From the NCBI GenBank assembly GCA_003241485.1, contig QFQD01000088.1, forward strand, positions 1-12,854: 12,854 nt of DNA, in the 5' to 3' direction. The stretch is from Ancylobacter novellus (GTDB taxonomy: Bacteria > Pseudomonadota > Alphaproteobacteria > Rhizobiales > Xanthobacteraceae). Below are positions 7,570-12,854 of this stretch, piece after piece (positions within the stretch are counted from its first letter, which is position 1; each line of letters begins with the position of its first letter). The notes beneath the pieces are model-generated. The model did no database searches. It was not told the DNA's origin and was given only the letters and a program-made list of their open reading frames with translations. A program made the position numbers and the translations under genes.

Positions 7570-9362
7570 CCGGTTGCACCGCCGGCGCGGCCCGCGCGAA
7601 CGGTTTCGACGTCTTTTGCCGGATCGGCCGCCGCCAGGTTGACGGAGGCGCGCACCGTGTTGCGGCCGGCATGTTTGGCCTCGTAGAGCGCCCGGTCGGC
7701 GGCGACGTAGAGGCTGCTCGGGGAGAGTTCGGCCGAGGGCTGGCAGGAGGCGCAGCCCACGCTGATCGTCACATGGCCAAGAATGTTGGCAATATGCGGG
7801 ATGGCGAGGCCTTCGACGGCGCGGCGGAGCCTCTCGGCCACTTCGGTCGCCGTGCTGAGTTCAGCGTTGGGCATCAGCACCGCGAATTCCTCGCCGCCGA
7901 CGCGCGCCACCATGTCGGAGTTGCGCACCGTGGAGGAGAGCGTCTGGGCGACGGCGCGGATGCAGCGGTCGCCTTCCTTGTGGCCGTAGTGATCGTTGAA
8001 CAGCTTGAAGCTGTCGATGTCGAGAATCAGCATCGACAGCCGTGACGAGCTGTTCCACTGCAGGGCCAGGATGGCATCGAAGCTGCGCCGGTTGGCAATG
8101 CCGGTGAGGGGATCCAGGCTCGCCAGCGAGTTCAGCCGCCGGTTGGCGCTGCGCAGAGCCGTCTCGCGCCGGGTCAGCTCGCGCGCCATTCCTTCAAAGG
8201 CCTTGGTCAGCGGCTCCAGCTCGGTGATGACGACGGTGGAGGTCGTCGATTCGATCTCGCCATGCCCGAAGCGGATCAGCCGGTCGGCCAGCGCCTGAAC
8301 CGGAGCGACAACCAAACGTTCGCCGGCCAGCCACAGGCCACCGAGAATGAGAATACTGGCGACGATGATGGTGAGACCGGCTCTCCAGGTAGCACGCTCG
8401 GCGGGACCCAACACCGTGTTCTGCTCGACGCCCACCAACAGGTGCATGTTGGAATCGGGCAGCCGGGCATAGGCGAAGATCCGCTGTATGCCGTCAGGAC
8501 CCTCGGCGAGGAGCGTGCCGCGGGTGTTGGTCATCGCCCGCGCCACGGCCGGGGAATTGGAGAGATCGTGTCCCGGCGCGAAGCGGCCCGATGGATAGGT
8601 CTCCATCACGACGCCTTCCGGGCTGACAAGGATGACGTCGGTGTTGGGGCCGAGGTCGGTAAAGATGCTCTCCGGGAAAAGCGCGCGGAGATTGACGCGG
8701 GCCACGAGCACGCCAACGACCTCGCCGCTCTCGAGCGTAATCGGCTGGGCGGCAAAGATCGCGGGCTGCGCGCTGATGAGCCGGCGCCGGACAGGCTCGA
8801 TACTGGTGATGCCTCGCATCGCGATCCGGAAATAATCACGCCCGCTGAGGTCCAGCCCCACTGAGGCCGAACGGCTGCTGCAGCGCACGATGCCGTTCGT
8901 GTCGACCAGCGACAGCGTCTCGACGACATTGATGGACCCCGCCACGCGCGTCAGGCTCGCGCATTCGGCGGCGGAAGGCGAGTTGCCGGCGTTCTCGACC
9001 GGCGCGGATGACCCGGCCGCTGCTGCGGGCGGGAGAGGGGCGTTCAGTCCCGGCTGAAGCGCATTGACGTCGCTCGCCAGGGTGACGAGCGTGGCGCGCA
9101 TCGCCGCCAGCGCCTCGTTGTATCCGCCCATCGTGACGTTGAGCCGCTCGGCCACATGTTTCTCGCCGGCGGCCAGATCTTCGGCATAGAGGCGCGCTAG
9201 GCTGAAGGTGCGCTCACCGATCACCAGTGTCATCGCGAGGGCGGCGAAGGCGAAAAGTCGTACACGCAGACTGACGCTGCGAATCCTTTCCGTCTTCACG
9301 CCAGACCCGAAGAATGGCGATCCCTTCTGCGGGGTAGGGTCGGCATCCCCACGGTTTTCCAC
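7566..9362 (-). CDS. Membrane-bound sensor diguanylate cyclase (dCache-like, HAMP, GGDEF)
   Basis: The 598-residue protein should condense two GTP into cyclic-di-GMP in response to a periplasmic signal. From the N-terminus it has a basic cytoplasmic stretch; transmembrane helix 1 (about 33-49); a periplasmic sensor (about 50-327) with the dCache-like signature LVDTNGIVRCSS and SGRDYFRIA; helix 2 (about 328-346); a HAMP-like linker (about 347-400); and a GGDEF domain from about 405 to 572. The active-site motif is GGEEF (489-493), with DIDSFKLFND at 448-457. An RxxD product-inhibition site (RNSD, 480-483) sits exactly five residues before GGEEF, so feedback inhibition is expected. No EAL domain is present. 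A Pro/Ala-rich insert (about 104-130) and two periplasmic cysteines (134, 161) stand out. The start is GTG; another GTG at residue 22 is possible. Confidence 0.9.
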   Translation of the reverse strand: MENRGDADPTPQKGSPFFGSGVKTERIRSVSLRVRLFAFAALAMTLVIGERTFSLARLYAEDLAAGEKHVAERLNVTMGGYNEALAAMRATLVTLASDVNALQPGLNAPLPPAAAAGSSAPVENAGNSPSAAECASLTRVAGSINVVETLSLVDTNGIVRCSSRSASVGLDLSGRDYFRIAMRGITSIEPVRRRLISAQPAIFAAQPITLESGEVVGVLVARVNLRALFPESIFTDLGPNTDVILVSPEGVVMETYPSGRFAPGHDLSNSPAVARAMTNTRGTLLAEGPDGIQRIFAYARLPDSNMHLLVGVEQNTVLGPAERATWRAGLTIIVASILILGGLWLAGERLVVAPVQALADRLIRFGHGEIESTTSTVVITELEPLTKAFEGMARELTRRETALRSANRRLNSLASLDPLTGIANRRSFDAILALQWNSSSRLSMLILDIDSFKLFNDHYGHKEGDRCIRAVAQTLSSTVRNSDMVARVGGEEFAVLMPNAELSTATEVAERLRRAVEGLAIPHIANILGHVTISVGCASCQPSAELSPSSLYVAADRALYEAKHAGRNTVRASVNLAAADPAKDVETVRAGRAGGATG

Positions 9363-9392
9363 GATGGCTCTCGAACTCTTTTAACTCCAGAG

Positions 9393-9421
9393 AATCTAAA
9401 CGCCTTTGCAGGGCGCTGCAA
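9393..9421 (-). promoter_or_regulatory. Weak candidate promoter of the diguanylate cyclase gene
   Basis: On the minus strand TTGCAG (9421-9416), 17 bases, then TAGATT (9398-9393) lies about 30 bases before the GTG start. The -10 matches four of six consensus bases and the -35 three. The -35 hexamer is one arm of the dyad at 9406-9421. This is weak evidence. Confidence 0.25.
9406..9421. repeat. Perfect dyad TTGCAG-N4-CTGCAA in the divergent control region
   Basis: TTGCAG, a GGCG spacer and CTGCAA form a perfect 6-bp inverted repeat in the 149-bp region between the start of the diguanylate cyclase gene (-) and yggS (+). The size and symmetry fit an operator for a dimeric regulator. The dyad overlaps the proposed -35 and spacer of the minus-strand promoter, where binding would repress. 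No cognate regulator can be named from the window. Confidence 0.4.
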
Positions 9422-9455
9422 CGTAAGGGAAGCGGCGGCGCGCCGGACGCTTCAC

Positions 9456-9484
9456 TTGACAAGCCGGGCGCCCCTTCGCATTGC
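9456..9484 (+). promoter_or_regulatory. Candidate promoter of yggS
   Basis: A perfect -35 hexamer TTGACA (9456-9461) is followed after 17 bases by CATTGC (9479-9484), a poor -10. Initiation near 9490 would leave a leader of about 20 bases before ATG 9512. The -35 is convincing, the -10 is not. Confidence 0.35.
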
Positions 9485-9498
9485 CTGAGCTTCGTGGC

Positions 9499-9504
9499 AG
9501 GAGG
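9499..9504 (+). promoter_or_regulatory. Ribosome binding site of yggS
   Basis: AGGAGG lies 7 bases before ATG 9512, ideal spacing. This selects 9512 over the in-frame GTG at 9494, which would place this site inside the coding region. Confidence 0.8.
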
Positions 9505-9511
9505 CAGGCCG

Positions 9512-10204
9512 ATGGAACAGGATGCGCAGTCCGGCGTGGTCGGGCGGCTGGCCGAGGTGCGCGGCCGGATCGAGCTGGCGTGCCAGGATGCCGGGCGGGC
9601 GACAGGCGATGTGCAGCTGATCGCCGTCTCGAAGACCTTCGAGGCCGAGCATATCGCCCCGGTGATCGCGGCAGGGCAGCGCCTGTTCGGCGAGAACCGC
9701 GTTCAGGAGGCCAAGGGCAAATGGCCGACGCTGCGTGAGGGCCGTCCTGACATCGAGCTGCATCTCATCGGCCCGCTGCAGTCCAACAAGGTGCGCGAGG
9801 CGCTGGCGCTGTTCGACGTCATCCAGACGCTCGACCGGGAGTCGCTGGCGAAGGAACTCGCCAAGGAGATCGCGCGGGGCGCGGCAGAGGACGGGCGCCC
9901 GGCGCCGCGCCTGCTGGTGCAGGTGAACACCGGCGAGGAGCCGCAGAAGGCCGGCGTGGCGCCGCTGGAGGCGGATGCCTTCCTTGCAAGGTGCCGCGAG
10001 ATTCATGGCCTCGCGATCGAGGGGCTGATGTGCATCCCGCCGGCGGATGAGCCGGCCGCGCCGCATTTCGCCCTGCTCGGCGAGATTGCCAGACGCAACG
10101 GGCTGAAAACCCTGTCCATGGGCATGAGCGGCGATTTCGAGACCGCCATCGCCCTCGGCGCCACCCATGTGCGGGTGGGCAGCGCCATTTTCGGCGGGCG
10201 TTAG
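9512..10204 (+). CDS. yggS: YggS/PLPBP family pyridoxal phosphate homeostasis protein
   Basis: The 230-residue protein belongs to the fold-type III PLP-binding family (YggS, PROSC) that buffers pyridoxal 5'-phosphate and affects amino-acid and keto-acid balance; no catalytic activity is established for it. The PLP lysine is expected at Lys41 in LIAVSKTF. Other family hallmarks are FGENRVQEAKGKW, LHLIGPLQSNK, RLLVQVNTGEE, GLMCIPP, LSMGMSGDFETAI and the phosphate-binding end THVRVGSAIFGGR. The start is set by an AGGAGG site 7 bases upstream. Length matches E. coli YggS (234). It is transcribed divergently from the diguanylate cyclase gene, and its stop codon overlaps that of the facing transpeptidase gene, so it is probably monocistronic. 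Confidence 0.95.
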   Translation: MEQDAQSGVVGRLAEVRGRIELACQDAGRATGDVQLIAVSKTFEAEHIAPVIAAGQRLFGENRVQEAKGKWPTLREGRPDIELHLIGPLQSNKVREALALFDVIQTLDRESLAKELAKEIARGAAEDGRPAPRLLVQVNTGEEPQKAGVAPLEADAFLARCREIHGLAIEGLMCIPPADEPAAPHFALLGEIARRNGLKTLSMGMSGDFETAIALGATHVRVGSAIFGGR

Positions 10205-10818
10205 CGCACGCCCACCACGAGCGCCGTGCGCGGCGACAGCACGGCCAGCAGGCGGCGCAGATCCGCCCGGCGGAAGGCGATACAGCCGGCCGTCGGCTCG
10301 AAATCGGGCCGCGCGAGATGCAGGAACACCGCCGAGCCGCGCCGTGCCCGGCGGGGGCGGGCATTGTGGTCGATCACGATGACGAGGTCGTACAGCCCGT
10401 CGGCGCGCCACATTTCCTCATGCGAGGGCCGGAAGGGCAGGCGGACGGCGCGGTTGTAGCGCCCGTCCGTCGGCGCGTCGCACCAGCCATCGTCGGGGCG
10501 GGTCCGGCGAACCGGCAGCAGCGTCCGGGGACGCGGGCCGTGGTCGGCGCGGTAGCGTAGCTCGCGCGGATACCAGGTGCCGGCCGGGGTAGCGCCATCT
10601 CCCTCGCGCTTGTCGTGACGGATGCCCGCCCGACCCAGCGCGACCGGAAACGCCTGCCCGCCCGCGAAGAGCCAGCCGCGCGTTGGCGAACCCACCTTTG
10701 CCGCCACCCGCAGCCTTGTGCGTGCGATCGGGCGCGCCGACGTGCTCTTGGGCGTGGATTTCGATGGGATTTCGTGCCGAAGGGCCTTCTTATTCACGCG
10801 TTTTCCGTTCACGATCAC
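10201..10818 (-). CDS. L,D-transpeptidase (YkuD) family protein
   Basis: The 205-residue product carries a YkuD-type catalytic region. LHLARPDFEPTAGCI places a conserved His at 167 and the nucleophile Cys at 179 in a TAGC version of the usual S/T-x-G-C motif. Upstream are GDGATPAGTW (73-82) and LYDLVIVIDHN (142-152), typical of the small L,D-transpeptidase-like proteins common in Hyphomicrobiales. Classical family members cross-link peptidoglycan 3-3 or attach proteins to it; the substrate here is unknown. I see no signal peptide: the N-terminus is basic and hydrophilic for about 35 residues. The start is a GTG (10816-10818) with poor ribosome binding; further GTGs occur at codons 4, 8 and 38, so the real start is uncertain. 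The conserved core begins near residue 36. Its TAA overlaps the yggS TAG. Confidence 0.82.
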   Translation of the reverse strand: MIVNGKRVNKKALRHEIPSKSTPKSTSARPIARTRLRVAAKVGSPTRGWLFAGGQAFPVALGRAGIRHDKREGDGATPAGTWYPRELRYRADHGPRPRTLLPVRRTRPDDGWCDAPTDGRYNRAVRLPFRPSHEEMWRADGLYDLVIVIDHNARPRRARRGSAVFLHLARPDFEPTAGCIAFRRADLRRLLAVLSPRTALVVGVR

Positions 10819-10967
10819 GTCACGTACCCGCCAGTGCTTCGCGCGCGGGCTCGCCGCTCTTGCCGAATGCCTCCGGCCTGCCTACTCGGGACTCACGGCA
10901 ATCTGCCGATCCGCGCGAGCATTACCGCGTGGCGCGGCGTGAACAAGAGGTTCGCATAGCGGACGAC

Positions 10968-10974
10968 AGGGAAG
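10968..10974 (+). promoter_or_regulatory. Ribosome binding site of the response regulator gene
   Basis: AGGGAAG sits 5 bases before ATG 10980. It fixes the start at the conserved receiver sequence and argues against a longer reading of the frame from further upstream. Confidence 0.65.
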
Positions 10975-10979
10975 CGGAT

Positions 10980-11666
10980 ATGGCGAACGCTCAACGAATC
11001 CTGGTGGTCGAGGACGACAAGGATCTGCGGGATGCGCTGGTCGAACAGCTCTCGCTCTATGATGAATTCGAGGTTGTGGCCGTCGACAGCGCGCAGGCGG
11101 CGGTGAACGAGATCGAGACGACCCGCATCGACCTGATGCTGATGGATGTGGGCCTGCCCGACCTCGACGGTCGCGAGGCCGTGCGCCGGCTGCGGCAGGC
11201 CGGCTTCAAGGCGCCGGTCATTATGCTCACCGGGCACGACACCGACAGCGACACCATCATGGGGCTGGAAGCGGGGGCGAACGACTACGTCACCAAGCCG
11301 TTCCGCTTCGCCGTGCTGCTGGCGCGTATCCGGGCGCAGATGCGCTCGCACGAGGCGAGCGAGGACGCGGTCTTCACCATCGGGCCGTACACGTTCCGCC
11401 CCGGCGCGAAGATGCTGGTGACCGACCGCAACTCGAAGATCCGTCTCACCGAGAAGGAAACCGCGATCCTGCGCTATCTCTACCGCGCGGGAAAGAAGCC
11501 GGTGGCGCGCGAAATCCTGCTGCAGGAGGTGTGGGGCTACAATTCCGGCGTGACCACGCACACGCTGGAAACGCACATCTACCGCCTGCGCCAGAAAATC
11601 GAGAAAGATCCTTCCCACCCCCATCTTCTTGCAACGGAAGCCGGCGGGTACAAGCTGCTGCCCTGA
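10980..11666 (+). CDS. OmpR/PhoB-type response regulator, orphan (possibly CenR-like)
   Basis: This is a 228-residue two-component transcription factor. The receiver domain (about 5-122) has the acidic cluster Glu11-Asp12-Asp13, phosphoacceptor Asp56 in LMLMDVGLPD, the switch Thr84 in IMLTGHD, and Lys106 in YVTKPF, so phosphorylation should be functional. The winged-helix DNA-binding domain spans about 130-226, with LTEKETAILRYLYRA and the recognition segment TTHTLETHIYRLRQKIE. No histidine kinase gene is adjacent, so the partner is encoded elsewhere. The sequence resembles regulators widely conserved in Hyphomicrobiales and recalls the envelope regulator CenR of Caulobacter, but I cannot confirm orthology. 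ATG 10980 has a good ribosome binding site; the open frame upstream is codon-bias artefact. The next gene lies 56 bases downstream. Confidence 0.9.
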   Translation: MANAQRILVVEDDKDLRDALVEQLSLYDEFEVVAVDSAQAAVNEIETTRIDLMLMDVGLPDLDGREAVRRLRQAGFKAPVIMLTGHDTDSDTIMGLEAGANDYVTKPFRFAVLLARIRAQMRSHEASEDAVFTIGPYTFRPGAKMLVTDRNSKIRLTEKETAILRYLYRAGKKPVAREILLQEVWGYNSGVTTHTLETHIYRLRQKIEKDPSHPHLLATEAGGYKLLP

Positions 11667-11701
11667 CGCGGGCCGAACTGATTCGCTCCGAGAGGCCCTA
11701 A

Positions 11702-11716
11702 GACCGGAGAACGGTC
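11702..11716 (+). repeat. Small hairpin with GGAGAA at its loop, before the cNMP-domain gene
   Basis: GACCG and CGGTC form a perfect 5-bp stem with a GAGAA loop, 6 bases before ATG 11723. The only Shine-Dalgarno-like run, GGAGAA (11706-11711), occupies the loop and one stem base and is 11 bases from the start. Presenting the site in a loop could influence initiation. The structure is short and may be chance. Confidence 0.25.
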
Positions 11717-11722
11717 CGCCGC

Positions 11723-12214
11723 ATGTCCATCGAGGACGATATCGCGCTGCTCGAAAGCGTGCCGATGCTGAACCTGCTCGGCCGCGACGCCTTGCGCGTG
11801 ATCGCCATCAGCGCGGACAGCCGGCCGCTCGCGCCGAACGAGGTGCTGTTCCGCGAGGGGCAGTTCGCCGAGGCGGCCTATGTCGTCGCCAGCGGCCTCA
11901 TCTCGGTGGGCCGGGAGAACGCGGCGCTGGCGAAGCGGGCCGGGCAGACCGTGCGGGTCGGCCGTGGCGGCCTGCTCGGCGAGATCGCGCTGATTACCGA
12001 GACCAAGCGTCCCGCCACCGCTACGGCGGTGGAAGCCTCCGTCGTGCTGCGCATTCCCCGGGTGATCTTCATGCGCACCATCGAGAGCTATCCGGACGCG
12101 GCGGCGCGGCTGATGCAGGCCGTGACCGACCGGGTGCAGGACACGTTGAGCCAGCTCGATGGCGTGCGCCGGCATCTGGAAGCGATCGAGCCCGCGCCGC
12201 GCCGGTCGCGCTAG
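11723..12214 (+). CDS. Stand-alone cyclic-nucleotide-binding domain protein (Crp-like, no DNA-binding domain)
   Basis: The 163-residue product is essentially one cNMP-binding domain. After short N-terminal helices (DDIALLESVPMLNLLGRDALRVIA) comes a beta-roll with APNEVLFREGQFAEAAYVVASGLI. The phosphate-binding cassette reads GGLLGEIALITETKRPATATA; Glu87 and Arg96 occupy the positions that contact the ribose and cyclic phosphate in CRP, so ligand binding is plausible. A C-terminal helix (about 115-155) follows, and the protein ends without any helix-turn-helix, so it cannot act as a classical CRP. It may bind a partner or sense cAMP or cGMP. It lies between the response regulator (56 bases upstream) and arfB (11 bases downstream), a likely operon. 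Similar small proteins are seen in Hyphomicrobiales; no function is established that I can name. Confidence 0.85.
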   Translation: MSIEDDIALLESVPMLNLLGRDALRVIAISADSRPLAPNEVLFREGQFAEAAYVVASGLISVGRENAALAKRAGQTVRVGRGGLLGEIALITETKRPATATAVEASVVLRIPRVIFMRTIESYPDAAARLMQAVTDRVQDTLSQLDGVRRHLEAIEPAPRRSR

Positions 12215-12225
12215 GGCGGCGGACG

Positions 12226-12810
12226 ATGATCCCGGTGGCCCCGCGCATCTGGCTGGACGAGCGCGAGATCGAAGAGAGCTTCGTGCGCGCCTCCGGTCCC
12301 GGCGGGCAGAACGTCAACAAGGTTTCCACCGCCGTGCAGCTGCGCTTCGACGTGCGCAATTCGGCGACGCTGCCCGAGCATGTGAAGACCAAGCTGGAAC
12401 GTCTGGCCGGTCGACGGCTGACCAATGACGGCGTGCTGGTGCTGGTGGCGCAGCGCTTCCGCACGCAGGAGCGCAACCGGGAGGACGCGCTGGCGCGGCT
12501 GGTGGAACTGGTGCGGGAGGCCTCGATCGTGCCGGTCACCCGCCGGCCGACACGTCCCACGCTTGGAAGGCAAGGCCAAGCGCTCCGGCGTCAAGGCGAT
12601 GCGCCGCGACAAGCCGGGCGGCGGCTCGGACGACTGACCCGTTACGCCGTCAGCCTCAGAAGTCCGAGGCGATGCCCTTCACTTCCCAGTCGCCATAGCG
12701 CACCGGCTCGGGGCCGCCCCGGCCGTCGATTTCCTTGGGTGGCGATACCGCCTGAGCGGCCGCGCGGCGGGCGGCGGCTTCCGCCAGCGCGCGCTGGGCG
12801 GCCGGGGTAA
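12226..12810 (+). CDS. arfB: ArfB (YaeJ), ribosome-rescue aminoacyl-tRNA hydrolase, with a frameshifted C-terminus
   Basis: ArfB enters stalled non-stop ribosomes and hydrolyses the peptidyl-tRNA. The GGQ catalytic motif is at residues 26-28 within RASGPGGQNVNKVSTAV, and the domain continues normally through AQRFRTQERNREDALARLVELV to RRPTRPT (106-112). Family members then continue with a basic tail of the type RASKERRLxxKxxxSxVKAMRG. Here the frame instead reads LGRQGQALRRQ and runs to a stop at 12810. The expected tail (RLEGKAKRSGVKAMRRDK) is encoded one frame over from 12560. By comparison with E. coli ArfB about 20 bases are missing at about 12559-12560. The out-of-frame 83-residue tail runs antisense into the facing SdhAF4 gene, so it is not ancestral. 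This is either a pseudogene in the making or a sequencing error. ATG 12226 follows the upstream stop by 11 bases. Confidence 0.85.
   Translation: MIPVAPRIWLDEREIEESFVRASGPGGQNVNKVSTAVQLRFDVRNSATLPEHVKTKLERLAGRRLTNDGVLVLVAQRFRTQERNREDALARLVELVREASIVPVTRRPTRPTLGRQGQALRRQGDAPRQAGRRLGRLTRYAVSLRSPRRCPSLPSRHSAPARGRPGRRFPWVAIPPERPRGGRRLPPARAGRPG
12560..12637 (+). pseudogene. Out-of-frame remnant of the normal ArfB C-terminal tail
   Basis: Read in the frame starting at 12560, this stretch encodes RLEGKAKRSGVKAM, then RRDKPGGGSDD and a TGA at 12635-12637. It matches the usual end of ArfB, whose lysines and arginines fill the empty mRNA channel of the stalled ribosome. It is disconnected from the upstream GGQ frame by a net shift. 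With this stop the gene would end 18 bases from the facing SdhAF4 stop, in keeping with the tight packing elsewhere. Confidence 0.85.
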
Positions 12811-12854
12811 GCGGCGCGCGCTCCGCTGGGGCGGGCGGCGCGGAGGGATGGGTG
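12656..12854 (-). CDS. SdhAF4-like DUF1674 protein, C-terminal part
   Basis: The minus-strand frame enters at the right edge of the window and stops at TGA (12658-12656); the start lies outside. The last residues, PKEIDGRGGPEPVRYGDWEVKGIASDF, are the signature of the DUF1674/SdhAF4 family (GPEPTRYGDWE...SDF). Members of this family bind flavinylated SdhA and assist assembly of succinate dehydrogenase in mitochondria and alphaproteobacteria. About 65 residues are visible. The upstream part is Ala/Pro/Arg-rich and poorly conserved, as is usual. The gene converges on arfB. I give no gene symbol because bacterial naming varies. Confidence 0.9.
   Translation of the reverse strand, partial: THPSAPPAPAERAPLTPAAQRALAEAAARRAAAQAVSPPKEIDGRGGPEPVRYGDWEVKGIASDF

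Noticed and set aside
9494..9511. GTG 9494 as the yggS start
   Set aside because: It would place the strong AGGAGG site inside the coding region; ATG 9512 has ideal spacing.
10683..10979. 99-codon N-terminal extension of the response regulator frame
   Set aside because: It runs antisense over the start of the transpeptidase gene, is Ser/Arg-rich with no domain, and the receiver domain starts cleanly at ATG 10980 behind a good ribosome binding site.
11629..12225. Upstream part of the 393-codon frame that contains arfB
   Set aside because: It is out of frame with the cNMP-domain gene, which has clear motifs; arfB starts at ATG 12226.
12562..12637. Programmed ribosomal frameshift joining the two arfB frames
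   Set aside because: A shift alone would not restore the missing conserved RASKER-type segment, and no slippery run is present at the junction; a deletion or sequence error fits better.

Overview
The window looks like a chromosomal, origin-proximal segment of a high-GC alphaproteobacterium, most likely Hyphomicrobiales (Rhizobiales) and possibly near Xanthobacteraceae. I infer this from the gene order mnmG-rsmG-parA-parB followed by a convergent leuS-lptE-holA block, from the protein sequences, and from the very GC-rich codon use. I see no insertion sequences, phage genes, CRISPR arrays, tRNAs or rRNAs. Coding density is very high and no stretch above 300 bases lacks a gene.

Region 1 (1-3141, + strand) holds the 3' end of mnmG (tRNA modification), rsmG (16S rRNA methyltransferase), parA and parB (chromosome partitioning). 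A perfect 16-bp parS palindrome lies inside the rsmG reading frame at 699-714. The centromere site and both of its proteins therefore sit within about 2.5 kb.

Region 2 (3145-9362, - strand, read right to left) holds a membrane-bound sensor diguanylate cyclase, leuS, lptE and holA. The last three are packed like an operon: leuS and lptE overlap by 14 bases, and 4 bases separate lptE from holA. The holA and parB stops face each other with 3 bases between them.

Region 3 (9363-10979) starts with a 149-bp divergent control region containing a perfect dyad. Then come yggS (PLP homeostasis) on + and a YkuD-type L,D-transpeptidase-family gene on -. The stop codons of these two genes physically overlap.

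Region 4 (10980-12854) holds an orphan OmpR-type response regulator, a stand-alone cyclic-nucleotide-binding-domain protein, and arfB (ribosome rescue hydrolase), all on +. The 3' end of an SdhAF4 (DUF1674) gene faces them on - and runs off the window. The GGQ catalytic domain of arfB is intact, but the frame breaks at about 12560. The normal basic tail is present one frame over and roughly 20 bases appear to be missing.

Overall this is conserved core genome. I found no convincing undescribed multi-gene system. The points most worth checking are the parS site embedded in coding sequence, the broken arfB tail, the divergent diguanylate cyclase/yggS control region, and the response regulator paired with a DNA-binding-free cyclic-nucleotide sensor.
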